Shown: positions 36,416-43,753 of the stretch, one piece after another
How positions within the stretch are numbered: position 1 is the stretch's first letter
How the letters are laid out: the number at the start of each line of letters is the position of its first letter
NCBI RefSeq assembly: GCF_008923725.1
Contig: NZ_WBPF01000005.1
Location: forward strand, 382,411-446,410
From: Bacillus sp. CH140a_4T
Lineage (GTDB): Bacteria; Bacillota; Bacilli; Bacillales; Bacillaceae_G
DNA length: 64,000 bases
Direction of reading: 5' to 3'
Notes under the pieces: model-generated
What the model was told of the DNA's origin: nothing
The model's input: only the letters and a program-made list of their open reading frames with translations
The model's database searches: none
Position numbers and translations under genes: made by a program

Positions 36416-37318
36416 ATGCAGAAATTAATTGTCTTTGCTATTATTGGATTTTTCGCTCAATTGATTGATGGGGCACTTGGAATGGCGTATGGGGTAACAT
36501 CTACCTCGCTTTTACTAATGTTTGGTATCGCACCGGCTGTAGCTTCCGCATCTGTTCATTTAGCTGAAGTCGTTACAACCGCCGCTTCTGGTGCATCTCA
36601 CATCAAATTTGGAAATGTTGATAAATATACCGTTTCCAGGCTTACATTACCAGGTGCAATTGGCGCATTTATTGGGGCATGTTTTTTAAGCAATTTACCT
36701 GGTGATGTAATTAAACCGTACATTTCCGTATTTTTATTTACTTTAGGGGTTTATATTTTATTACGATTCCTTATTCAAAAACAAATTGTCACTTCAAAAA
36801 AACGTATGTCTGCTAAACAGCTTGTTCCGCTTGGCTTATTCGCTGGATTCGTTGATTCAACTGGTGGCGGCGGCTGGGGCCCGATTACAACACCTGTGCT
36901 TTTGGCACGAGGAAATGAAGCTAGAAAAGTTATCGGATCTGTAGATACGAGTGAGTTTCCTGTTTCACTCGCTGCAACAATTGGATTTTTCATTTCACTT
37001 GGCTGGGAACAAGTAAGTTGGGTTTGGGTATTTTCTCTCATGCTCGGTGGTATCGTTGCGGCACCAATCGCTGCATGGCTAGTACGCATCGTTCCAGCAC
37101 ATTTACTTGGCGTATTAGTTGGTGGCCTTATTATCTTTACAAACATTCGTACACTGCTAACTACATTTAAAGTGGATCCAACTATTATTTCCCTTTCTTA
37201 CGTGGCAGTTGGTCTTATCATTATTATTTCTATTTTCATTGCTGTTCGTAATCATTCCAATCGTTCTAACGCATCAACAGCCGGATATCCAAATGATCAA
37301 AAACAAATGCTACCATAA
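36416..37318 (+). CDS. TauE/SafE (TSUP) family membrane exporter
   Basis: 300 residues with about eight membrane segments. It starts MQKLIVFAIIGFFAQLIDGALGMAYG, the first TSUP repeat. The second repeat has GLFAGFVDSTGGGGWG, the glycine-rich signature. ATG 36416 has GGGGG 7-8 bases before it. The upstream in-frame extension to 36290 covers the promoter and hairpin. TSUP proteins move sulfite, sulfoacetate or related anions across the membrane. The specificity is unknown here. The leader hairpin suggests expression controlled by termination. Confidence 0.88.
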   Translation: MQKLIVFAIIGFFAQLIDGALGMAYGVTSTSLLLMFGIAPAVASASVHLAEVVTTAASGASHIKFGNVDKYTVSRLTLPGAIGAFIGACFLSNLPGDVIKPYISVFLFTLGVYILLRFLIQKQIVTSKKRMSAKQLVPLGLFAGFVDSTGGGGWGPITTPVLLARGNEARKVIGSVDTSEFPVSLAATIGFFISLGWEQVSWVWVFSLMLGGIVAAPIAAWLVRIVPAHLLGVLVGGLIIFTNIRTLLTTFKVDPTIISLSYVAVGLIIIISIFIAVRNHSNRSNASTAGYPNDQKQMLP

Positions 37319-37322
37319 CGAT

Positions 37323-37362
37323 AACAATACCGCCGGATATACTCCAAGCGGTATTGTTTATT
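37323..37362. terminator. bidirectional terminator
   Basis: 11-bp stem AACAATACCGC/GCGGTATTGTT between convergent TauE/SafE and GNAT genes, overlapping the GNAT stop codon. Confidence 0.85.
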
Positions 37363-37807
37363 TTTCTATTTTCCAATTCATCATTGTTTCTGTAGTGCCC
37401 ATTCTCTTCATATGTAATTTCTCTAATACGCGAATCGAGCTATTATTTTCAAGAAGTGTCTCTGCAATAATCGTTTCTACCTCTCCTGTTTGAAAAGCCC
37501 AATTTATTAATTCTCTTACAGCTTCTGTCGCATATCCTTTATTCCAATATTTCTCAATAAATCCGTAACCAATTTCTACTGTATGTTCCTCATTTGGTTT
37601 CCCTTTAAACCCTATATCACCTAGAGCGATGTCATCTTCTTTTCGAATGACATACCACGCCCCCCAAGGTAATACATCCTTATCTTTTTTTACATTTTCT
37701 ACATGCCCTACAATATGTGGACCACTATTATATCCTTGCTCGTTAACAACTTGCATACGCTCTTCTGTACACGGCACTATATAGAGCCTTTCTGTTTCTA
37801 ATTTCAA
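37358..37807 (-). CDS. GNAT family N-acetyltransferase (RimJ/RimL-like)
   Basis: 149 residues from a TTG with AAAGGGG upstream. Typical opening LETERLYIVPCTEERM, acceptor-site strand TVEIGYGFIEKYWNKGYATEAVREL (with the acetyl-CoA loop NKGYAT), and ENNSSIRVLEKLHMKRMG at the C-terminal end. It acetylates an amino group of a protein N terminus or small molecule. The substrate is unknown. It is a single gene. Confidence 0.9.
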   Translation of the reverse strand: MKLETERLYIVPCTEERMQVVNEQGYNSGPHIVGHVENVKKDKDVLPWGAWYVIRKEDDIALGDIGFKGKPNEEHTVEIGYGFIEKYWNKGYATEAVRELINWAFQTGEVETIIAETLLENNSSIRVLEKLHMKRMGTTETMMNWKIEK

Positions 37808-38058
37808 GTTAATTTCCCCTTTTTTGCTTAAACGTTACTCTAATTATAACAAAAAATATGACCTTATCATGAATGTCGAATTATATCTTCTGAATTTTCT
37901 TTTATTTTTAAAGGGTTTTTTATTATTTTTTGCGAAACATTTGTATAACAATTTGTTTCTTTGTTTTTTTTGTTACATAACAGTAGGTTCGGGTGGAGTT
38001 TCGCAAGCGTTTCCTATACAATAACCGATATTTTTTGACTTTTCCTAACAAAATATCT
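37808..38058. other. AT-rich intergenic region, no gene seen
   Basis: Several short frames exist in both directions but none has a ribosome site or protein-like composition. A gapped GAAAC/GTTTC inverted repeat lies near 37934-37962. I see no further structure until the riboswitch promoter. Confidence 0.5.
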
Positions 38059-38087
38059 TGCAATATATTCAGAAAGTCATTACAATT
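38059..38087 (+). promoter_or_regulatory. promoter of the lysine-riboswitch leader
   Basis: TTGCAA (38059-38064), 17-base spacer, TACAAT (38082-38087). The predicted start near 38094 lies 43 bases ahead of the aptamer. Confidence 0.6.
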
Positions 38088-38136
38088 GCCATATATTAAA
38101 AATCTTAGCAATATATCAAATCCTCATCTATCCGAT

Positions 38137-38321
38137 GAGGTAGAGGTTGCGACTTTTAAAAGTAATACGGACGAGACACAGAGAATGTCACCGACTCCGT
38201 TTGAAAGGAAAAGTTGCCGAAGTTTATATTTCATCTCTGGAAATATGAGCTGGGGCTGTCTCCGAAAGGAACAGAACTGTCACGTTTACAAAATTACCGT
38301 GTAAACGTGGGGTGCTATCTT
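38137..38321 (+). ncRNA. lysine riboswitch (L-box)
   Basis: All conserved L-box blocks occur in order: GAGGTAGAGGTTGCGAC at 38137, TTTTAAAAGTA, the central TTTGAAAGGAAAAG then TTGCCGAAG, and GAGCTGGGGCTG. The closing 3' arm is CTATCTT (38315-38321), which pairs with GAGGTAG through G-U pairs to form P1. The element binds lysine and, when occupied, favours the terminator at 38361-38385. It precedes a LysP-like permease, a common L-box target. Confidence 0.93.
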
Positions 38322-38360
38322 AACGGAAGGGTATGATGGGGTGGTTATTTGTGAAACGTT

Positions 38361-38386
38361 CCGCCAAATTCCTTTGGCGGTTTTTG
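38361..38386 (+). terminator. riboswitch expression-platform terminator
   Basis: CCGCCAAA/TTTGGCGG with a 4-base loop and five U, 40 bases after the lysine aptamer and upstream of the permease start. Confidence 0.85.
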
Positions 38387-38436
38387 TATTTTTCTCCCCC
38401 GTTCCTTCCTATCTTACAAGAAAAGGAGTGTTGAAC

Positions 38437-39903
38437 ATGAATAGCGCAACGAATCAAACTACCTCTGAAACGCAAACTACAAATGGAAAAGGTGAATTAA
38501 AACGTAGTTTAAAATCAAGGCACCTTACGATGATTTCTCTCGGTGGTACAATTGGTACCGGACTATTTCTTGCCAGCGGTGGTGTCATCCATTCAGCTGG
38601 TCCTGGCGGTGCACTAGTCGCATACGCCGCAATTGGAATTATGGTTTACTTTTTAATGACAAGCTTAGCTGAACTCGCTGCTTACATGCCTGTTACCGGA
38701 TCTTTTAGCACATATGCAACAAAATTTGTTGATCCATCCCTTGGCTTTGCACTTGGATGGAACTATTGGTATAACTGGGCCATTACAATTGCTGCTGAAC
38801 TCGCAGCTGTAACATTAATTATGAAATTTTGGTTCCCAGATACCCCTTCTCTCATTTGGAGCGGATTATGTTTAGCTATTATTTTCCTTTTAAACTATTT
38901 ATCTGTTAAAGGGTTTGGTGAATCTGAATATTGGTTCGCACTTATTAAAGTAGTTACTATTATTATCTTTTTAATTGTTGGCTTTATGATGATTTTTGGA
39001 ATTATGGGCGGCGAATCTGTTGGCTTTAAAAACTTCACTGTTGCAGATGCACCATTTAACGGCGGCATTATGGCAATTATCGGTGTATTTATGGCTGCTG
39101 GGTTCTCCTTCCAAGGAACTGAATTGTTAGGAGTTGCTGCTGGTGAAACAGCTGATCCAGAGCGTAATATTCCGAAAGCAATTCGTTCTATATTTTGGCG
39201 TATTCTTTTATTCTACATCCTTGCGATTCTCGTTATCGGTTTATTAATTCCTTATACGACTGAAAGCCTTGCTGCAAGTGATGTAACAGTAAGTCCATTT
39301 ACACTTATTTTTGAAAAAGCGGGCGTTGCCTTTGCTGCTTCCGTTATGAACGCTGTTATTTTAACGGCAGTACTGTCTGCTGGTAACTCTGGTATGTATG
39401 CATCAACTCGTATGCTTTGGGATTTAGCTCGCCAAGGAAAAGCACCGAAGTTTCTTGGTAAATTAGATAGCCGCGGTGTACCTGTTAACGCATTAATCGT
39501 AACGTCAATTGTCGGTAGTATCGCTTTCATTGCTTCTTTATTCGGTGACGGCGTTGTATACATTTGGTTATTAAACGCATCTGGAATGTCTGGCTTTATC
39601 GCATGGGTCGGAATTGCAATTAGTCATTACCGTTTCCGTAAAGCATATATCGCACAAGGAAAAGATTTAAAAGACTTACCATATAGAGCAAAATGGTTCC
39701 CATTCGGTCCAATCTTTGCATTTGCACTTTGTGTTATCGTAATTTTAGGTCAAAACTACGGCGCATTTATGGGCGAAGCAATCGATTGGAACGGTGTACT
39801 CGTTTCTTACATCGGTTTACCACTCTTCTTAGTACTATGGTTAGGATATAAATTTACGAAGAAAACGAAAGTGATTCCACTTGATAAATGTGAATTAAAA
39901 TAA
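38437..39903 (+). CDS. lysP: lysine-specific APC family permease
   Basis: 488 residues with twelve membrane segments. The whole chain resembles E. coli LysP, for example LKRSLKSRHLTMISLGGTIG, GLFLASGG near the start, ELAAYMPVTGSF, and FALGWNYWYNWA. The ATG at 38437 has AAAAGGAG upstream. The longer frame from 38341 would read through the terminator. Control by an upstream lysine riboswitch independently supports lysine import as the function. It resides in the cytoplasmic membrane. Confidence 0.92.
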   Translation: MNSATNQTTSETQTTNGKGELKRSLKSRHLTMISLGGTIGTGLFLASGGVIHSAGPGGALVAYAAIGIMVYFLMTSLAELAAYMPVTGSFSTYATKFVDPSLGFALGWNYWYNWAITIAAELAAVTLIMKFWFPDTPSLIWSGLCLAIIFLLNYLSVKGFGESEYWFALIKVVTIIIFLIVGFMMIFGIMGGESVGFKNFTVADAPFNGGIMAIIGVFMAAGFSFQGTELLGVAAGETADPERNIPKAIRSIFWRILLFYILAILVIGLLIPYTTESLAASDVTVSPFTLIFEKAGVAFAASVMNAVILTAVLSAGNSGMYASTRMLWDLARQGKAPKFLGKLDSRGVPVNALIVTSIVGSIAFIASLFGDGVVYIWLLNASGMSGFIAWVGIAISHYRFRKAYIAQGKDLKDLPYRAKWFPFGPIFAFALCVIVILGQNYGAFMGEAIDWNGVLVSYIGLPLFLVLWLGYKFTKKTKVIPLDKCELK

Positions 39904-39906
39904 AGT

Positions 39907-39941
39907 GAAACGAGCAAACAAATTTGTTTGCTCGTTTTTTG
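39907..39941 (+). terminator. terminator of lysP
   Basis: Long stem AAACGAGCAAACAAA/TTTGTTTGCTCGTTT plus U run, four bases after the stop. Confidence 0.9.
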
Positions 39942-40016
39942 TTATAAACCTCTTTACTTCCCTATTGCTCCTGTTTTTGCAATAATAAAGGAAATATACA
40001 TAAAGGTTGTGATACC

Positions 40017-40322
40017 ATGAACATTCGCATTACTGATGAAGCAAAAGCTGCTATACATAGATTAGAACGTGAAGACAAAAAAGTCATTCGCATTAGAGGG
40101 ACAATGACAAACTCTTGTAGTATTTTCGTTGATGTCGATTTAATTTGGGATACAAATAATACAGATGACGTTGTATATGAAGATGCTGATTTTATTGTAC
40201 AAATGGATTCATTTACGAAAGACTACACTGGTAATACGGTGAAACTTGATTATAAAACGACTGGTTTTAGTATTACGACTCCGAGTGAGACGTTGGTTTA
40301 TGGGTTGTCGATTAAAAAATAA
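40017..40322 (+). CDS. A-type Fe-S assembly-like protein (YqkB/HesB family)
   Basis: 101 residues. The overall pattern is of the FeS_biosyn/HesB fold: MNIRITDEAKAAIHRL opening, IRIRG strand, and GFSITTPSETLVYGL at the end. Only one cysteine (about C34) remains of the three that bind the cluster in A-type carriers, as in the YqkB subgroup, so cluster transfer is doubtful. It is cytoplasmic. It lies 32 bases before the AlkC-like gene and may share a transcript. Confidence 0.82.
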   Translation: MNIRITDEAKAAIHRLEREDKKVIRIRGTMTNSCSIFVDVDLIWDTNNTDDVVYEDADFIVQMDSFTKDYTGNTVKLDYKTTGFSITTPSETLVYGLSIKK

Positions 40323-40354
40323 AAATTGTTTTAGCTGACCAATGAGGTGAAAAA

Positions 40355-41125
40355 ATGGGTAAATATGTTCCGTTAAAATTTTTATTTAATGAAGAATTGG
40401 CAGAAAAAATGGCTGATTCTATATGTAAACATGATCCTAATTTCTCTAAAAGGCTCTTTGTAGATTCCGTAACATGTAAAGTTGAAAATTTAGAGTTAAA
40501 GCAGCGGATTGAAGTAATAGCAGATGAATTACATACTGCATTACAAAGAGATTTTAATGAAGCAATCCATATATTACTGAAAACATTGGGACCTGAAAAT
40601 ACAACAGAAATAGGTATATTTACAAAGGGTTATATGTATATGCCTATCGCAAAATACGTTGAAAAATATGGACTTAATGATTTTGAAACCTCATTCAACG
40701 CAATGTATGAAATAACAAAAAGGAATACTGCTGAATATGCCATTCGTCCTTACCTTGAAAAATACCATGAAGAAACCTTGGACATATTGCAACAGTGGTT
40801 ACGTGACGAAAACAGCCACATTAGGAGATTAGTTTCCGAAGGTACAAGACCAAGACTTCCTTGGGCTAAAAAAATGGGAGCTCTGAAAGGTGACTTCAGA
40901 AATAATTTAAAGCTTCTGGAGCCATTAATGAATGACCCTTCTAAGTATGTTCAAAAATCTGTAGCCAATCACATTAATGATATTACGAAAGAAGATAATG
41001 AACTCGTTTTTAAATGGTTACGAGAATTGCTCAATAATAACCATCCTGTTAACCCTTGGATTATGAAACATGGGTTAAGAACGATGATAAAAAATGGCAC
41101 TTTACCAAAAGATTTTTGTTTTTAA
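40355..41125 (+). CDS. HEAT-repeat DNA alkylation repair-like protein (AlkC/AlkD superfamily)
   Basis: 256 residues, all helical. Repeated helix pairs and the characteristic RLVSEGTRPRLPWAKKM block (about residues 155-171) match the AlkC branch of HEAT-like DNA glycosylases. These remove alkylated bases such as 3-methyladenine in the B. cereus group. The N terminus, KYVPLKFLFNEELAEKMA, also fits that branch. The ATG has GAGGTG upstream. Activity on DNA is inferred from family membership. I cannot identify the catalytic acid with certainty. Confidence 0.8.
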   Translation: MGKYVPLKFLFNEELAEKMADSICKHDPNFSKRLFVDSVTCKVENLELKQRIEVIADELHTALQRDFNEAIHILLKTLGPENTTEIGIFTKGYMYMPIAKYVEKYGLNDFETSFNAMYEITKRNTAEYAIRPYLEKYHEETLDILQQWLRDENSHIRRLVSEGTRPRLPWAKKMGALKGDFRNNLKLLEPLMNDPSKYVQKSVANHINDITKEDNELVFKWLRELLNNNHPVNPWIMKHGLRTMIKNGTLPKDFCF

Positions 41126-41136
41126 GTATTTTAAAC

Positions 41137-41177
41137 AAAAACGCTTATGCTTCAAAAATGAAGTATAAGCGTTTTTT
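41137..41177. terminator. bidirectional terminator
   Basis: Stem AAAAACGCTTAT-GCTTCA/TGAAGT-ATAAGCGTTTTT with a 4-base loop, between convergent genes. Confidence 0.9.
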
Positions 41178-41189
41178 CTCTTTAAAACA

Positions 41190-41681
41190 CTATCCCTGCC
41201 TTAATATATTTTGAAACATTTCTGGCTTACTTTGTTCAAAACTCTCTATTAATTCTTTTCCAAATATCGTTATACTCTTCTCCCAAGGGTGGCCTAAATA
41301 CCCCCACTTAAAGTCCTTCTGAATAAAGAAGTAGTAATCTCCATTCGGAAATACTGGTATAATCCACTCATCAAATTCATTTTTTTCAAACTCTAAATGT
41401 GGATTCACCCAATAACACTCATGTTGCCAATCCAATGCCATGATATATTCATTCGATGCTGTAATTTCTTGAAAAGCTTGTAGCGCTTTACTTTCCAGAT
41501 TATCATATACATTTAACTGTACCGACTCTCCAAAGTAATGAGAAATATCATATGTCACAAAAGGACTTGGCACCTTAAATGATGGGAATATAGAACCACT
41601 TGGTGAAAACTCAAAATCACTATATACCCTATCCCATATTTGGTCGTACTCTTTGTCTGTAAACTCCATCCAATTTTTCAT
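41190..41681 (-). CDS. DUF2716 domain protein
   Basis: 163 residues from the ATG at 41681, with AAAGG 10 bases upstream. The family block YWVNPHLEFEKNEFDEW, then IPVFPNGDYYFFIQKDF and KWGYLGHPWEKSI, defines DUF2716, a small Bacillus family of unknown role. No signal peptide or membrane segment is seen. Its 5' end overlaps a short degraded reading frame (see 41629-41809). It is a single gene, ending at a shared terminator. Confidence 0.87.
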   Translation of the reverse strand: MKNWMEFTDKEYDQIWDRVYSDFEFSPSGSIFPSFKVPSPFVTYDISHYFGESVQLNVYDNLESKALQAFQEITASNEYIMALDWQHECYWVNPHLEFEKNEFDEWIIPVFPNGDYYFFIQKDFKWGYLGHPWEKSITIFGKELIESFEQSKPEMFQNILRQG

Positions 41682-41809
41682 TAAACAACTGCCTTTCCTT
41701 ATCATTTCGAAGGATTTCTACTCGATTATCCCGAATATATAAATAACCATTCTCACAAGGAGCGAATTTATTTGAATTTATTTGAACATGAAACGTAAAA
41801 CCGTTCCAC
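41629..41809 (-). pseudogene. possible degraded short gene overlapping DUF2716 start
   Basis: A protein-like frame ending RVRPNMG then TAG (41629-41631) extends upstream through FAPCENGYLYIRDNRVEIL and out of AAGGAGG-linked sequence, but has no ATG, GTG or TTG in frame. A perfect 10-bp tandem duplication TTTATTTGAA x2 (41767-41786) lies inside. Deleting one copy would put the frame in phase with a GTG at 41809 downstream of AAAGGAGG. It may be a frameshifted short gene or coincidence. Confidence 0.3.
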
Positions 41810-41878
41810 TTTAATAAGAGGTCCTCCTTTTTTCTTTTCTCATCATATCATTTACTTACAAAATAGGAGGATATAATT

Positions 41879-42640
41879 ATGAAACGTGATCCATTATTTT
41901 TAACTTTATTAAAAGGTGCTAATACAAATTTTAGCGGTTGGGATTTCTCTTTCATTTCAGAAACGGGTCGAATGAAGAGCGAGCCTTTATCGTGGTCGTA
42001 CAGTAGCACCGCTTTCCAGCTTATGCAGCGTGCAGAATCAATGGTAGATATGGGTACTGGCGGCGGAGAGTTTTTATCTATGTTACAACCGTTCCCGTCA
42101 ACTATTTATGCTACTGAGGGCTATGCTCCGAATGTATCAATTGCTCGGAAGAAATTAGAGCCTCTAGGGGTTACAGTTGTAGAAGTGATCGATGATACTG
42201 CTTTACCATTTCAAGATGGTCAGTTTGCTTTAATCATAAATCAACATGAATCATATGCTGCTTCTGAAGTAAAAAGAATACTTTCTACAAATGGAACATT
42301 TCTTACCCAACAAGTTGGCGGCCTTGATTGCGCGGAACTTAATGAGCAGTTTAACGCACCGCTAAATAGCGAATTTGCAAGTTGGTCGCTCGAAGCAGCA
42401 TGCATTGAATTAAAGCAAAATGGAGTTACTATTTTAGAAGAAAAAGAAGAGTTCCCTTTTCAACGCTTTTATGACATTGGCGCTATCGTCTATTATTTAA
42501 AAGCGATTCCGTGGCAAATCCCTGATTTTACTGTCGAAGGTTACTATGAGGAATTATATCGTATACATGAAATCATCTTACAAAAAGGTTATTTTGATGT
42601 GAAGCAACATCGTTTTATGATTAAGGCGATTCGCAGTTAA
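41879..42640 (+). CDS. class I SAM-dependent methyltransferase
   Basis: 253 residues. Motif I is MVDMGTGGGEFLSML (about 58-72), motif II-like acidic end TEGYAPNV follows, and motif IV region is LPFQDGQFALIINQHESY. The GxGxG loop is intact, so it should bind S-adenosylmethionine. The rest of the sequence has no marker for RNA, protein or small-molecule substrates. It is cytoplasmic and a single gene, with AGGAGG upstream of the ATG. Confidence 0.85.
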   Translation: MKRDPLFLTLLKGANTNFSGWDFSFISETGRMKSEPLSWSYSSTAFQLMQRAESMVDMGTGGGEFLSMLQPFPSTIYATEGYAPNVSIARKKLEPLGVTVVEVIDDTALPFQDGQFALIINQHESYAASEVKRILSTNGTFLTQQVGGLDCAELNEQFNAPLNSEFASWSLEAACIELKQNGVTILEEKEEFPFQRFYDIGAIVYYLKAIPWQIPDFTVEGYYEELYRIHEIILQKGYFDVKQHRFMIKAIRS

Positions 42641-42660
42641 TCATGGAGCATATGGAAATA

Positions 42661-42687
42661 AAAAGAGATGGATCTACCATCTCTTTT
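42661..42687. terminator. bidirectional terminator
   Basis: 11-bp stem AAAAGAGATGG/CCATCTCTTTT with a 5-base loop, after the methyltransferase. Confidence 0.88.
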
Positions 42688-42729
42688 CCCCCGTTTATTT
42701 TTAAAAATTTTGTGGTGGCTTCTAGATTG

Positions 42730-42915
42730 TTACGTACGTTCACGTCTTGCAATCGCATCAGCTAATGCGATAAATTGCTCATACGTTATCTTTCCTGTTA
42801 CCTTCGCTTTAATAACCTTTTCCATTTCTTTTGTAATAATCCTACCCTCTATCGCTAGACTTGCTTTAGCTTCTTCGATAGCTTCATTTAGTTCTTCCTC
42901 ACTTTTGAATGCCAT
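42730..42915 (-). CDS. VbhA-like (Fic-inhibitor type) small antitoxin, orphan
   Basis: 61 residues, three predicted helices. Helix 1 carries SLAIEG (residues 19-24), matching the S/T-x3-E-G/N motif by which VbhA-type antitoxins block the Fic AMP-transferase active site. The rest (ITKEMEKVIKAKVTGKITYEQFIAL) follows the usual pattern of the family. AAGGAG precedes the ATG. No Fic (HPFxxGNGR) protein is encoded next to it in this window. It may act on a distant Fic protein, or have a separate role. Confidence 0.72.
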   Translation of the reverse strand: MAFKSEEELNEAIEEAKASLAIEGRIITKEMEKVIKAKVTGKITYEQFIALADAIARRERT

Positions 42916-42932
42916 GATTTAAGTTATCTCCT

Positions 42933-43076
42933 TCACATCGTTTTATTTACTCTTTCAATATGAGAAAAGTAATACCCCTTTTCATCCTTTGCGTTACTCA
43001 TCATACTTTGGCCATCTATTTTACTAATCTCATTTCCTTTCTTATCATATGCATATATGTAACTACCGTCTTTCAT
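42933..43076 (-). pseudogene. 3' fragment of an unknown protein
   Basis: 47 codons from an internal ATG (MKDGSYIYAYDKKGNE to ERVNKTM), stop at 42933. The composition is protein-like, but a stop (TAA) sits in frame only a few codons before it and no ribosome site is clear. It looks like the C-terminal end of a longer protein that has lost its 5' part, situated between a signal peptidase terminator and the VbhA-like gene. Confidence 0.4.
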
Positions 43077-43122
43077 TGCATTTAATCCAAAAGGTTATTT
43101 AAAGAAGATAAATTGAAACTTG

Positions 43123-43154
43123 AATAAGTGGGGTTTTGTATAACCCCACTTATT
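43123..43154 (-). terminator. terminator of signal peptidase gene
   Basis: 13-bp stem AATAAGTGGGGTT/AACCCCACTTATT overlapping the stop codon of the peptidase gene. Confidence 0.88.
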
Positions 43155-43671
43155 CTATGATCTTCATTTTTGAAAAAGGATAATATACAAATTCCACTTT
43201 GCCTATTATATTATCTTCTGCAATATACCCTAAGCCATTTCGACTATCTCTACTAAGTTCACGATTGTCTCCCATTACAAATAACTTATTTGGCGGGATT
43301 TTTGTCTTTTGAAAATTATAAAACACTTGCGTATTATTGAATAAATCTTTATTTGTATACGGTTCTTCTTGCTTTTTATCATTCACATATACTAATCCAT
43401 TCGTTATGTTAATTACGTCACCAGGAAGTCCTATTACTCGTTTCACATAATATTTCGACTCATCCTCTTCCTTTATTATGACAATTTCTCCGTGCTCTAA
43501 ATTAGAAAAATATACTGCTGCTTTATTTACAAATACGTAGTCTTCTTCATATAAAGTCGGTTGCATCGATTTCCCTTCCACTTTACATAAAGTAAAAGAA
43601 TGATAGGCTACTACCAAAACAAAAACAAAGAGTATGTATTTTCCCCATCCTCTTTTAATCTCCTCTTTCAT
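43150..43671 (-). CDS. type I signal peptidase
   Basis: 173 residues from the ATG at 43671 (AAGGTGG 8 bases upstream; two further in-frame starts at 43677 and 43683 lie inside that site). One N-terminal membrane anchor (about 11-28) precedes catalytic Ser35 in GKSMQPTL. Lys77 in YYVKRVIGLPGD completes the Ser-Lys dyad. The box E phrase VMGDNRELSRDSRNGLG is intact. It cleaves signal peptides on the outer face of the membrane. A second, distinct peptidase is encoded at 54.3 kb. Confidence 0.92.
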   Translation of the reverse strand: MKEEIKRGWGKYILFVFVLVVAYHSFTLCKVEGKSMQPTLYEEDYVFVNKAAVYFSNLEHGEIVIIKEEDESKYYVKRVIGLPGDVINITNGLVYVNDKKQEEPYTNKDLFNNTQVFYNFQKTKIPPNKLFVMGDNRELSRDSRNGLGYIAEDNIIGKVEFVYYPFSKMKIIE

Positions 43672-43714
43672 ATCCATTCCCACCTTATTTAAACGCTTTT
43701 TAACTCAAAAAATA

Positions 43715-43747
43715 TATCACTGCACAATATGTCTCCATGCAGTGATA
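43715..43747 (-). terminator. terminator of penicillin-binding protein gene
   Basis: 10-bp stem TATCACTGCA/TGCAGTGATA with an A run on the plus strand (U run for minus transcripts). Confidence 0.8.
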
Positions 43748-43753
43748 CTATTT

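Noticed and set aside
37808-38058. Small genes upstream of the lysine riboswitch
   Set aside because: Several short frames exist in both directions, but none has a ribosome site or sensible composition.
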